64,000 nt of DNA, taken from Helianthus annuus. Taxonomy: Eukaryota > Streptophyta > Magnoliopsida > Asterales > Asteraceae. Where the stretch lies: assembly GCF_002127325.2 (NCBI RefSeq), contig NC_035437.2, positions 160,129,097 to 160,193,096 of the forward strand, written 5' to 3'. Under the pieces are notes generated by a model. It did not search any database and was not told the origin of the DNA. It saw only the letters and a list, made by a program, of their open reading frames with translations. Positions 43,672 through 54,623 of the stretch are shown piece after piece. The position numbers and the translations under genes are program-made. Within the stretch, counting starts at the first letter, position 1, and every line of letters starts with the position of its first letter.

Positions 43672-43703
43672 TTCACCGTAACGCGCGACGTTAACAAATC
43701 TAG
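43672..43703 (+). mobile_element. Helitron 3' end (worn hairpin)
   Basis: ACCGTAACGCGCGACG, then about 12 nt, then CTAG (43700-43703) and T. The wording is close to the other CAACGCG ends in this window. The 5' boundary is unknown. Confidence 0.45.
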
Positions 43704-44631
43704 TTATATTTGTTTTTTACTTGAACAAAACAACCCATCTGGAGCAAATGATAAAGTCCCACAATCGATATCATGAATTTTAAAGTGGTTAAGAATATAT
43801 ATATGTATATTAGATTATAGTGCAAAAACGGCAATCGTATGATGATGGATAAAAAAGTGAGATAAAAAAGATACTTGATCTGTAAAAAAATCAGACATCT
43901 CGTTGTATGAACTTTGGTGTCAAACGGTAATGAAAACATTAAACCGGAGATGATAATAGAGTATGAAACCAAGATGAGAATAGAGCATGCAGACGAAGGT
44001 GACGATGCGTTTTAACCATCGCTTTAATCTAAAAGGTATCTTTTTAAATAATAGCTTTTAAGAGATCATAAGATCATGAGATTTATTAGCATATAAATTT
44101 ACAAAATTAGTCTTGATGAAATATTTTATAAGATTACAAGATCAAGAGGTTATACAAGAATTTAAATTTAAAAAAAAAAATTAAAGGTTTGAATTGTATT
44201 TACTTGAAAATATAAGGGAGGGGTATAATAAGTAAAAAAAAAACAGTAAAGGGGTATGTTTAGGAGCCTCCTTCCCTTTATATATTAAATTACATACTGT
44301 CTTTAAAAAATGGGCAAAAATGTCTTTTATTTTTACACGTTTTGCACGCTCATTGTCCTTTAAGATAACTGAGTTAACCGTAAGGTAAAATGATCATTTT
44401 GCCAAAATAACATAATCTGAAGTTTAATTATAAAGGACATGACCTGTAATTTATTTTTTCTTTTCTTTTATTGTTGTTTCTTTCTTTTTATTTTATTAAA
44501 TTTATCACAATTGTTTTATTGATCACTTTAAAATTTTCATAACTCACTAATTAACCTTTTTTCATACAAAGTATATATTTTTATAATTTATTTATTTTCG
44601 CTTGTTTGATTAAATTATTTACTTTTATATT
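43704..44631. other. Intergenic, nothing recognised
   Basis: AT-rich. The minus frame at 43972-43700 is hydrophobic by composition and I do not support it as a gene. Confidence 0.45.
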
Positions 44632-44978
44632 TGTAAGTCCAGAAAACTACAACCGGATATCACAAACACCTAAACAAGTTGCGGAATAACAAGAAAAGGT
44701 GTAAAAGATGAAGGTTATGTCGATTGTATTGATATCAAAGTGCACACGATTACAAGGAACCGTCTGGTAAACGATTACAATGGTTTTATAAACAATCAAC
44801 AACTAAAACAAGACCTAGGTGCATCCTATTTATAGATCATAGGATGACCTAATACAAATGGGGCAAGCCCAACCCCTATTCGAACATAAAGTATATCGAC
44901 CAAGCCCATATCTAACACCTAACCAACCCAAAAGTAAACCAAGACAAACGTAAACCTAAACAAGTATATGCCCTTACA
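44632..44978 (-). repeat. 3' LTR of a minus-strand retrotransposon
   Basis: Runs from TGTAAGTCCAG to GCCCTTACA on +, so TG...CA ends and an inverted TGTAAG/CTTACA pair. On minus the sequence just before it is CCTAGGGGGATAT, a typical polypurine tract. No 5' partner is seen. Confidence 0.8.
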
Positions 44979-44991
44979 ATATCCCCCTAGG
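44979..44991 (-). other. Polypurine tract
   Basis: CCTAGGGGGATAT on the minus strand, directly upstream of the LTR. It fixes the element orientation as minus. Confidence 0.8.
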
Positions 44992-45017
44992 TTTATGCTG
45001 TCTTGGCTGCTCATGCT

Positions 45018-47060
45018 TCACCTGCTCTTCTTCTTTTGCTTCCTCTGGGGATCAGGTAGTTGTCTTCCATCATAAGGACCAAACAGGTGAGTTTCCACTC
45101 TTGAACGTTGCCTAGACCACAACTTTAGCAATGTAATTTGAGCAATCGCAACTGTGAAGTTCTTAGCACAGACTTTATACTGAGGATCACTCCCGATCTG
45201 TGTTCTTCCCAGTAGCTTTATATCATTCTCTCCAAAGCGCATTAAGTCTTTTACGTTAGCCACCCTGTATTCTTCAGTTGCACACACTATCACTGCTTGA
45301 CCGGTAACGTGATCGTACATCCAGAATTGAAATCCTTCAAGCTGTTATCGGGAAGCTTCTTCAGTAATGGAACAATCTTTGTTTGCTTTGTAGGAGGCCA
45401 CATTACTGTCTTAAACGGCTTGTTTGTGGAAGGATCTAAAACATCTTCTTGAGAGCTAATTTCATATCCTTGAAGTTCACTCTAGCTTGTTGCTACAATT
45501 TGTTAAAGAACTTCCATCCAATCTTGCAATTGTGATCCTTGCATTGGCTCAATTCTCGAAGATCTATAGCCATCCTAGATTCGAAAGCTTCGGCATTGTT
45601 GTAGTACTCCACGGCTCCATTCTTTCTCTTCACTAAGAACATTTCCTTTTCATCGTTATACGCCCAACTCACAATCCTAGACATGTTGCTATACACATCA
45701 AATCTATCTTTTTCAGTAGTAACTACGTATCTGTCTGGCTAGTCTTGAAACCCAAAGTTCATTTCAGCGCCCACGTTTCTCATGATCACCTCCTTCTGCT
45801 TCTTTTTCTGATTAGTAGTATGAGGAAGATTCTGAATATAACGATCAATTGCTTCCTCACGTTCTTTTTCCATTCGAAAACTTTCCTTCTAATTTCTGTT
45901 TAAGATCCATAACCACAACTGTGAGTGATCCAAATTTGTCTCGAGCTCATGAATCTACTAATTTTTAAGGGTTATTTCTTCCATAAGGCTTGCAATTTGG
46001 ACGTCTTTAAAAATCTTGTCTTCTTCAAGAGCAGTGATTCTTTTCATCAGAATTGCAATTTCATTATCCTCAAATAACTCTTCACTATCAGGGCTAGTTG
46101 GCTCTTCTTGAGTTCTTTCCTGATTGGGCTGAGTAGCTAGCGCAACTTCTTTAGCAGCTTGTTGCAATAACTCAGCAGCTTTCAGCACATCGACGTTAGA
46201 AAGAGTGCTGCTCGACCCTTCACCTGTCTTGGGAGCCGGCATATACATTGCCGCTCTTGGATTCAATATGAAATCAACTATTGCTTCACTTACAAATGTT
46301 CCAGAAACATGAATAAGTGGTCGTTCAGAAGCCACAGGCATGGTCGATTCTGGGTTTGATCTTGTTTCAACATCAATCTCATGACTGATCCTAGGATCTC
46401 TTCTGCTACACTTCCTAGGATGAAGATCAACTGTCGGATCTTTAGTTACACTTTCAGGTTCAGCAGAGACAGTCTTAACCGGCTCAGTGCGAGAGGATTC
46501 ATACTTGATGGTTGATCTTCAATAGGCACTTCCGCTGTTAGGCTCTCTGTATTAGTCTCTGTTTCAACGTCACTGACATTCGCATTTAGCTCTGCATCTA
46601 ACTCTGCATCATCCATCAACCTCTCATCAAACACGCTATTTTCATCACTTTCAACTCCTGTTAGATCTACGTTCTCAATTGGCTCAGTTGATCTAGGAGG
46701 AGCATCTATAACGTGAACATCATGTTTATTTGCTACAACGGCATTAACCGGAGCTTGTACTTGTTCAACGATCTCAGAAAAAGCACCAAACTTCACTAAT
46801 GGCTTCTTGTTTTGAAAAGTCACTTGAACATCTGTTCTCACTTGATTTAGCATAGAATAGACCATGTGATTCATTATCTTCGCATCATAAATACTCATGG
46901 TCCTGTTGCAGTTGAGGGTACTTCGCTTCTAAAATCATTTGTAAGAAACTTGGGAACTTGAACCAATACTTCTTGTTCAGTGTCCTAACGTTTGCCATCA
47001 TGTCATCGAACACACATTTTGAGTAGTTAAACTTCCAACCTTCAACCAAAGACACCACCC
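45018..47060 (-). pseudogene. Broken retrotransposon-linked ORF of unknown function
   Basis: Fragments in several frames look like one decayed protein. From upstream: EGWKFNYSKCVFDDMMANVR, LNKKYWFKFPSFLQMILEAK, then IMNHMVYSMLNQ and NKKPLVKFGAFSEIV (46898-46446). A Glu/Asp/Ser-rich linker follows, then HVSGTFVSEAIVDFILNPRA with AELLQQAAKEVAL and a coiled-coil-like EDNEIAILMKRITALEE (46341-45958). Last are a WAYNDEKEMFLVKRKNGAVE block (45696-45493) and a final part (45320-45018). It ends just before the purine tract and LTR, and in the same orientation. I recall similar extra ORFs near 3' LTRs in Asteraceae elements, but cannot name a domain. No gag, protease, RT or integrase was found, so the element is 5'-truncated. 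Confidence 0.6.
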
Positions 47061-47930
47061 TTGAAGTTTGGTTGTTTAACTACTTACCCCACTCCGGCTA
47101 GACCATGTTTTCTTAATCGGGTCCACGCTAGCTTCAGATTATAGCTCTTTACGGTGTTTTCCTGGAAAACCATATCGTCGGCTGCCACTTGACAGTCATT
47201 GTGCCACCACAAGAGCAAAACTCTCTGGCGTAACACACGTTGGGATGAAAACCCGGGTGGGCTCGGAAATCGAACTGACAACCTTGCACAAGACCTAGTT
47301 CAAATCCTTCATTGCCTATGTCCACCCTAAAATGACAAAAGTGAGATTTAAATTTGGGTCTCGAGGCCAAGTAGCACGAAATATTCATACTCTTCTCCCA
47401 TGTCGGAACATGTATATTTGCTGCTTGTTTTCCCTCATCTGCACCAAACGGTTCACGTTAGACGTACATGATAAACATTGAAACCCGAGATTCTCGAGTT
47501 TGACCGTAACCTTGGTCAGATATCCAGATAATTTTGATTTTTAATAGTTAAACTGTTTTTTAACAATTTTAAAAACAAATAATATCAAAATTATAAGGAA
47601 ATGGATCCGGGTCTAATTGGTTAACTAACACAGGCCCAAAACAATTAAACATGCCAAAGTACAGCCAGTGTGTGGTCCACATACTAGTGTGCGAGTCCAG
47701 TCTGGTCCTTTCTAGTTGAATAGTAAGGGTAAAGTGGTAATTGAGAGTATGTCGCACACTAACTTTGGTCAACAAGTCAACCGTATAGTCAAACCAGTCA
47801 AAGGCACACTATGACCCGCACACTGGTAATGAACCAGTATGCGCAAGGTAAAAACGTCAATTGTTCAGGTGTACGAGGGGCAAAATGGTCACAATAAAAA
47901 AAACTTCTCACCCCGCACACCCTTCAGGGG
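47061..47930. other. Intergenic, nothing recognised
   Basis: Mixed composition. Repeated GTGTGCGGGT/ACCCGCACAC-like words at 47640-47930, no gene. Confidence 0.4.
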
Positions 47931-48165
47931 TCATCATCATCATCATACTCAGTAAATCCCACCAATAGTAAAGCTAAGGTAGGGTCTGAGGAGGGTAAGA
48001 TGTAGACAGCCTTACCTCTACCCTGTAGGAATAGAGAGGCTGTTTCCAGTGAGACCCCCAGCTCAATAGTAGTTTTGCATCAAGCCTTGGACATGAGGCA
48101 CATAACACTCAGCAATCGGGATAAAGACCGATTAGTGCATGTACACTTTTGTCTTTTAGTTATCA
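47931..48165 (-). mobile_element. Angio-domain SINE, 5' end uncertain
   Basis: Read on minus, GCTGGGGGTCTCACTGGAAA, CAGCCTCTCTATTCCTACAG and GTAAGGCTGTCTACATCTTA are followed by GGGATTTACTGAGTATGATG and a (TGA)n tail at 47931-47947. This conserved 3' part is known in many plant SINEs as the Angio domain, and the trinucleotide tail fits. No tRNA-like A/B boxes are seen at the 5' side, so the copy may be truncated. Confidence 0.75.
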
Positions 48166-49202
48166 ACGCCACCACATGATGCATGATTAATCGTCCCTGC
48201 TTTTAACATTATTTTTACAAAATTAGTAAAATAACACCTGTCAATTGACAGGGTGTGCAAGTTTAAAATGGTCAATACACCAAGTCTGCCAGGGACAAAA
48301 TAGTCATTTCACGGTGTGCGACTTCTCCTTCCCGGCATGTATAACCCACGTGCCGTCATCTATCATCATCTCCGGCATCCAAACACAGTTTCCGACCATA
48401 ATTTCAAGATTCTGATCATTCTGCACTCGATTAAAAACACTAAACTCCTTCTAATTTCATCAAAAATCATCATTCATCACTATTCTCTTCAAAATCCTTT
48501 GTCGATTCAAGGATCTCAACAACCCTGATTACCTGTTATCAAGTTAAATCAAAACAGTAACACACTAACCTTTTGATTTTCCTTTTGGATTCGAGATTAG
48601 GCAACAAGAGTAATTTGTTCTTGTTATCAGATCGATGAAAAAGATGAATAGAGAAAACAAGGGTGTGCGATATGTGTGAATGATGAAGAAAGTTAATGCA
48701 ACCGTCAAAACTTTGTTTTAAACCCCTTTTTAAACTATTGGGCCTACCAAGTGTGTGGTGGGCCAAAACAGCTATCATTACCTCTGTTTAGATTTTGTGG
48801 GACCTACCAAGTATGCGGTGGGCCTAGCTCGAATCCCAAGACCAAGAAACAACTTCATTTTTTCGTGCAAGAGAGTTTTGAAGAAAAATACGGTCTTTTT
48901 CAATTCTTGAACTGGGTCACGTTTTTAATGAAAATAATATATATACACCATACTATAATATAATTAAAAAACAATATATCCACACAAACTACAATCAAAC
49001 AAACGCACGAATCTGTTTGCAAGAACTTTTTGTACGGGGTCAAATCACGGTGTTTTAGGCAAGGCTACACTTATCAACACTAATTTACTTTGGGTGATCC
49101 GAGCGATTGCCAGTATGTTTGTCCACTTAAACTTATCTCCTTAGGCCTTTTCCATATAACGGCCTGCAACTAATTTATCATGTTTTGGTTTATTTAATAT
49201 GA
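48166..49202. other. Intergenic, nothing recognised
   Basis: Contains a short direct repeat CCTACCAAGTGTGTGGTGGG (48744) and CCTACCAAGTATGCGGTGGG (48803). No supported gene. Confidence 0.45.
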
Positions 49203-49207
49203 ACACC

Positions 49208-51187
49208 TGATATCCGCTAATTTACACATATTTTAGTCCCCCATTTTATCCCCATTTTATGCGTTTTCGGCCGTAAAACCGTCATGCGGATACTTAATCA
49301 TGTATACTTTTGTTTACAGGCCTAAAACAACATACCAGACAAGATGATAGTGAAAACGAGGATTTTTCGGGCGAAACGAATGAACTGCGAACATTCTGTG
49401 GAAAATTCTGACCTGCGCAAGTTGCACCCCCGTGCGGTTGGTGGCACCCCCGTGCGGATGCGACAACAAGGCTCAGCTCGGCGTTGCACACCCAGTGCGA
49501 TCAGGAGTGCAACGAAATATCGGGCACGCACCCCCGTGCGGTTGGTGGCACCCCCGTGCGGATGCGACAACAAGGCTCATCTCGGCGTTGCACACCCAGT
49601 GCGATCAGGAGTGCAACGAAATCTCGGGAACGCACCCCCGTGCGACTGGTTGCACCCCCGTGCGACTGGTTGCACCCCCATGCGGATTCGATGACCAGCC
49701 CCGATCCCGGATATGCACGCCCGTGCACCCCATGGCACGCCCGTGCAAGACCGAAGACCAGTCAACTCTGCTGATGTCATGCAGTATGGTGGACCACCAC
49801 CAATAATTGCTTAAAGTGCACGGTCGTGCGATCGGAGAACGACCGTGCGACACCGAAAAAGCATAAAAACAGAACATAACCATTCTATTAGTAATTCTGG
49901 ACATTTTTGGGAGCTCTGCAGGCGATTTTGAGGCTCCGAAGGCTGCTGCTTTCACTCGGATTCAAGCCACATTGCCCGGTTTTGCTCATTTACTATCCAG
50001 ATTCTCATTCTTATGCTTGTTTATGGTTTGGTTTCTCAAATCTTTCCATTATTTTGTTATGTTTCAAGCATTTAGACTGATTACTATGTATTAATGTAAG
50101 CCTTTGGGCAAAAACACAACAATCCCTTGCCTGATTATAACCATTAGTATGTTGATCTATGTTTGTAATGAAACTTTGAAGTATTTTCTATGATTATCTT
50201 TGATGATTAGTTTGCAACCTTGTTGTTGATATTGATTTCTTGATTATAAGTAATTGTGTTGGATGATTAGTGCTTGGTTAGGTAAGATAGTTGAAAAATG
50301 AAGCTTATTTAATCATGTATTAGTAAACTTTTAATTTGGTTAACTAGCTTAACTTGGTTAAAATGTGGGCACCATGATACTCTAACGGGTTAGTGGTTTA
50401 ATAAAATGTAATTATTGTTAATCAAGAAAGCTTGCCTTCACGGAAGGACTCTAACGGGTTAGATGGTGTTGTTATGAATTCTTGCCATGATTTGTTAGCT
50501 TAGTTAGTAGTTTCGGCCAAAATTGCTATCTTGGTGAATTTATGCGCAAGATTTGTAAAATGAACTCGGTTGTGATTTAATCTAGTTTATGCTTGTCTCG
50601 GTGGTTGCATTGTGTTTATCGGTGTTGCTTTCCTTGATTAAGTGAGGTTAGAAAACTCCTAACGGATGACTAACTTATTTTTAGGAGATTTTTGTAGACA
50701 TTAATCAATCGCACGTTAAAGAACAATTTTAGGTGGTTAAAGTGTGTTTATCGTTTTAACTTTCCGAATGATTGTCATGTTAGGATTCCCGAAAGGGATA
50801 CTAATTGTCTCGAAATGGAAAATTGACCGAATGCTTCTAGTGCCAAAACTGACTTAGTTGACATGCTGTGGTTGTGTATTAAGCAAGGCTATTTATATAT
50901 ATTTTACTATGTTTTATAAGTATTTATTTATGCTTAATTTAGATTAATTAAAACCAAGACAATTTATGTTTTTACCGGTAATTTAGTGACAAAGGTCTAG
51001 TATTATTTCTCCGCCCAATTCCGTGGATCGATACTTGGTTCTTACCGATACTTTACTACATATATGACGGGGTACACTTGCCTCTTTCGTGTGTGTTTTG
51101 ATGTAAAAGTAATAATCACTTTTATAAATTTAAAACCAATTCGTGTGTAATTTCATTGTAAAAATATGTGTAGTCACGCACGTACCA
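49208..51187 (+). repeat. LTR a (1980 bp)
   Basis: TGATATCCGC to CACGTACCA. GC-rich between 49425 and 49860 and AT-rich elsewhere. Carries the 104-bp repeats and GCAC...CGTGC words. No long conserved frame; open frames here are compositional. Confidence 0.93.
49424..49690 (+). repeat. 104-bp direct repeats inside the LTR
   Basis: GCACCCCCGTGCGGTTGGTG starts at 49424 and 49528, with a related third start (GCACCCCCGTGCGACTGGTT) at 49632, all 104 bp apart. The first two are nearly identical through GCGATCAGGAGTGCAACGAA. The same set lies in LTR b at 56560-56826. Confidence 0.9.
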
Positions 51188-51193
51188 AGTTTT

Positions 51194-51210
51194 TGGCGCC
51201 GCTGCCGGGG
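51194..51210 (+). other. Primer binding site a
   Basis: TGGCGCCGCTGCCGGGG, six bases after LTR a. A form used by Athila/Tat-group elements, probably complementary to an Asp-tRNA end. Confidence 0.85.
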
Positions 51211-51810
51211 AATGGCGAGTTTTAGGAACGACCCGAGTCATTGTGTTATCGGTGTATATACTTGTTAATATTTGTGTATATTTTTTGTGATTATTTATTT
51301 GTTGATTTATTTGTTAATAATTCTTGCTTTCAATTCAATTTATTCATTTTTGTGATTGTTTTATACACTTGTAAATTTTTATTCTATTTATCTGTTCAAA
51401 TCCGGATTTATTTATTCATTTATTCTTTGAGTTTTCGGCTCTTAAAAATCATTCTTGTACCAGCCGATTCGATTATTTCCGTTACTTTAATTTTTATAAA
51501 AATTTCGGCCCATTTTCGGATTTTTATAAATTTTACAGCCTATATTTTTACATATTCTGCTTTTATTCAGCAAAAAAAAAAAAAAGCCTTATTATAATAA
51601 TATAATATTCTTGTCGAGCAATTTTTCGTGTCCTCAACCCCTGCTCCCGACGCTGCTGAGCCTTCAGACGAACCCGAGCGTGATCTGAGGAGACGTCTTC
51701 ATTAGAGATCCCGTGCGGTTGCGTTGCAACTCGCAGCAGTTGTGGACGAGCAGGTGGTATCCGCTGAGACAGAGGGCCCAGCCGACGAAGGACACATCAT
51801 CATGGCTAAC
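51211..51810 (+). pseudogene. gag leader remnant of the Athila-like element (unit a)
   Basis: An AT-rich leader is followed at about 51620-51816 by gag-like coding remnants (TPAPDAAEPSDEPERDLRRR, a stop, then AVALQLAAVVDEQ and EGPADEGHIIMANDK). The frame breaks into the integrase scrap at about 51817, which marks the internal deletion point. Almost all of gag, protease, RT, RNase H and integrase is missing. Confidence 0.6.
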
Positions 51811-51816
51811 GACAAG

Positions 51817-52018
51817 AAGTGTGTTTACGAAAAAGCTTCATTCACGTTGGACAGGACCATACACAGTAAAAGAGGTATTTCCTTATGGGACTGTTGCAAT
51901 AGAGAACGCGGACGGCGTTATTTTCAAGGTAAATGGGCATCGGTTGAAGGTTTACGTTGGAGGGCCGATCGAGTCGGCGGTGGAGGTTATCAAGCTCCAC
52001 ACCCCGCATACAGCTTAA
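51817..52018 (+). pseudogene. Integrase C-terminal remnant (unit a)
   Basis: KKLHSRWTGPYTVKEVFPYG followed by FKVNGHRLKVYVGGP is the tail of gypsy integrases, with the GPY/F-like motif, and ends with a stop at 52016-52018. It is fused out of frame to the gag remnant, so a large deletion took out the pol core. The same fusion occurs in unit b (58955-59156), so it predates the doubling. Confidence 0.85.
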
Positions 52019-52028
52019 GTGTGGGGAC

Positions 52029-52190
52029 ATGAGTCTTGCTATCGACTCGCCGACAAAAATTTAGCATGAGTCTTGCTATCGACTCGCCGACAAAAATTTA
52101 GCATGAGTCTTGCTATCGACTCGCCGACAAAAAATTAGCATGAGTCTTGCTATCGACTCGCCGACAAAAATTTAGCATGAGTCTACGCTA
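52029..52190 (+). repeat. 37-bp tandem repeats after the pol remnant (unit a)
   Basis: ATGAGTCTTGCTATCGACTC with GCCGACAAAAATTTAGC, starts at 52029, 52066, 52103 and 52140, then a fifth diverged copy from 52177. The array directly follows the integrase stop. The same array is in unit b from 59167. Confidence 0.92.
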
Positions 52191-53294
52191 CTGACTCGCG
52201 GATTAAAAATGTAGCAGGAGCGTCTTTGGCGCTATAGGGGCAAAATTGTCCGTTTTTATGTTTTTATAGTTTTAGCGTAATTTAGGTTAGTTAGGTAGTT
52301 TCCGATAGTTTGTACAGTTTCTATTCGTGCCGAGCGAGGGTTCTATGTTGCAATATTGTTAGAACAGTTGGTGTGTCGAAAAAATGGCGAAAAACGGACA
52401 AAACAGTTGCTGGAAATGGGTTCTACAGAAAAATCTGATCTGCAGCTGATGCACGCCCGTGCCAGGATACGCACGACCGTGCGTTTTCGAGGTTCCGGCA
52501 CGGTGGGTCGCACCATCGGTGCATCACCGAGGAAAATGGAAATCGCCGGTTTCGCACGACCGTGCCAAAGGGCGAACGACCGTGCGGCAGGCTGAGGGCA
52601 TTTTTGTCATTTTGCACATTATATATATCCTCATCTGCAGAAAAATCTATCATTCGCGAACCCTAGCGACTGCAGCCGTTCCAGAGCGGTTTTTACACCA
52701 AATAGCACGATTTTTCGCACGATCTCGCACCCAACTTCGCACGGTACGTCTCTAGTGTTAGATTTCTTGTTTTCCCACTTTCTAGGTTAGATTTATTCCG
52801 ATTCTTCAAGGAAATTTTTAGGGTTCTCTTCATAAACAAATCGAAACCCTAACCCTTGTTGAATCGAAGTATCGTGAACACCCGGTTGACTTTCAGACCC
52901 CTGTTGACCCAATGCTTGTTAAAATTTTATAGAAATCAGGTTGTTCTAAGTACAGGGGTCGAAAACTGCAGAAACTGAACGGCACGGTCGTTCCTCAGGT
53001 GGAATGGACGTGCAGTTCCTACTTTTTCATATTTTCTGTTGTTGATCGGTGATGCACGGTAGTGCAACGGATTGTCCGATATTGCACGATCGTTCCGCTT
53101 AAGGAACGGGCGTGCGTGTCCGACAATCACTGGGCTTGACTGTTAGTTCTCGGATATGCACGACCGTGCATATCGAAGCACGCACGTGCCATTTGCCCAG
53201 TTCAGTTGGACAGAAGCTTCATAATTTGCTGCTCGGCTGTTTTCAATTCCATTTTCTCCTGTTTCTGTCTTTCTAACAATGTTCCCCATTACAG

Positions 53295-54623
53295 ATGGAT
53301 CATCCCTTCCTACAGTTCGATCCTAACAACGAGCGTGAAGCTTTGTGCATTCCAAAAAGAGACGAGTTATGGGCCCGGAGGGGGCAATTCGGAGTCCCTA
53401 GATGGCTTGATTGGGAAGTTATGCAAGAACTAAATCAATACGACCGTTTAGAAAATATGATGAGTCGTCCACTTATAAATCTGGTCGGTTGCAACCGACC
53501 CGTGTACTTGGAGCTTACCATAGAGTTCTTTGCATCATATGCTTATGAGAAGCCAGTTGCTGCTCGTAGACCCAAATTCCGCCACAAGGAGCGGATAGCT
53601 TTCCGATTGTGTGGTAAATGGCACCGGTGGTCGGTTGGTCGTCTGGGAAGGAGACTCGGTATTTACACTAGGGAAGACATGGATGATGCCAGTGTCTTCA
53701 CAGAGCAGTTCACTTTCCCGTCTGATGCAGCAAGGGATGAGTTTTGGGCAGCAAATGCTGTTGGGGACCCTTACAACCCAAGGATGTCAAAGGCCTCACG
53801 ACTTAAAGACCCTCTGGTGCGGGTGATGCACCATGTGTTTAGCCACACTATATGCGGGCGCATGGACAGTCTTGGTAACTGTCCAACACCAGATCTGATT
53901 TTTCTTTACGCATTGGTGGAGAAGGCGTCAATTAATTTAGCGGCGTGTATGGCTGAATACTTTGTGAAGAGCTCAGGAAGGACCCCTAACAGTCAGATAC
54001 ATGGCGGTCAATATGTGACCGAACTTGCATACAACGAACACCTCATGACTGACGAGGTACTTCAGAGTCTCACCCTGATTACTGAGGGAGTGCATGTTGA
54101 CATCAGGTCGCTGAAGGCGATGGGGGTTATTGTCGAGACTGATCACGGGGATAGGTTGAGGGGGCTGAATAACGAGGTCTGGGACCCGTTACCCCCGCTC
54201 CCAGCAGAGGAAGAGGAAGAAGATGTAGAGATGCACGAGCAGCACCAGCCACACACACCGCCACACCAACCGCAGCACCACGAGTTCTACCAGCATCAGG
54301 ATTGGCCTGAATTTTATCAGCAGTTCCAGCAAATGCGGGTCACGCAGGAACAACATGGTACGTATATCGATCAGATCAGGACCAGCCAGGACCAGATCCG
54401 GGTCAGTCAGGATCAGCTGCGGACCAGTCAGGATCAGCTGAGGCAGAGCCAGGAGAGCTTGTATCAGGGGGTGAGTGCCGGGTTTTCGTACCTATTTGGG
54501 GAGATGCACCATGCATATCCCAACTACTTCCAGAACCCTCCAGAGTTCCCACCGTGGAACCCTCCTGGTTACGGTGGTGCGGGCCCGTCCTTCACGAGAC
54601 ACGATGACGATGATGACGAGTAG
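53295..54623 (+). CDS. Athila-type downstream ORF (442 aa), intact
   Basis: An uninterrupted 442-codon frame lies downstream of the pol remnant, where Athila elements carry their ORF-1/env-like protein. The first 290 residues look folded (RWLDWEVMQELNQYDRLENM, FFASYAYEKPVAARRPKFRH, RIAFRLCGKWHRWSVGRLGR, MHHVFSHTICGRMDSLGNC). An acidic His/Pro/Gln-rich linker (about 300-335) follows. Then come heptad-like repeats of (R)TSQDQ(I/L) at about 355-395, probably a coiled coil, an aromatic Pro-rich part, and an Asp-rich end. I see no signal peptide or clear membrane span, so an envelope role is not supported by this sequence. It matches the plant ATHILA ORF-1 type by position and style. The intact frame suggests recent activity or selection. 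Confidence 0.8.
   Translation: MDHPFLQFDPNNEREALCIPKRDELWARRGQFGVPRWLDWEVMQELNQYDRLENMMSRPLINLVGCNRPVYLELTIEFFASYAYEKPVAARRPKFRHKERIAFRLCGKWHRWSVGRLGRRLGIYTREDMDDASVFTEQFTFPSDAARDEFWAANAVGDPYNPRMSKASRLKDPLVRVMHHVFSHTICGRMDSLGNCPTPDLIFLYALVEKASINLAACMAEYFVKSSGRTPNSQIHGGQYVTELAYNEHLMTDEVLQSLTLITEGVHVDIRSLKAMGVIVETDHGDRLRGLNNEVWDPLPPLPAEEEEEDVEMHEQHQPHTPPHQPQHHEFYQHQDWPEFYQQFQQMRVTQEQHGTYIDQIRTSQDQIRVSQDQLRTSQDQLRQSQESLYQGVSAGFSYLFGEMHHAYPNYFQNPPEFPPWNPPGYGGAGPSFTRHDDDDDE

Noticed and set aside
43700..43972. A hydrophobic 90-codon minus frame
   Set aside because: AT-rich composition gives Ile/Phe/Leu runs. No start context, homology or transcript signals.
49322..49955. Overlapping frames of 65-124 codons on both strands in the LTR (and copies at 56458-57091)
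   Set aside because: They overlap in GC-rich 104-bp repeats, have no recognisable domain, and appear on both strands. The 104-bp unit is not a multiple of 3.
52356..52755. Frames of 76-98 codons in the interior of the array
   Set aside because: Small overlapping frames on both strands over GCAC...CGTGC words, with no homology or start context.
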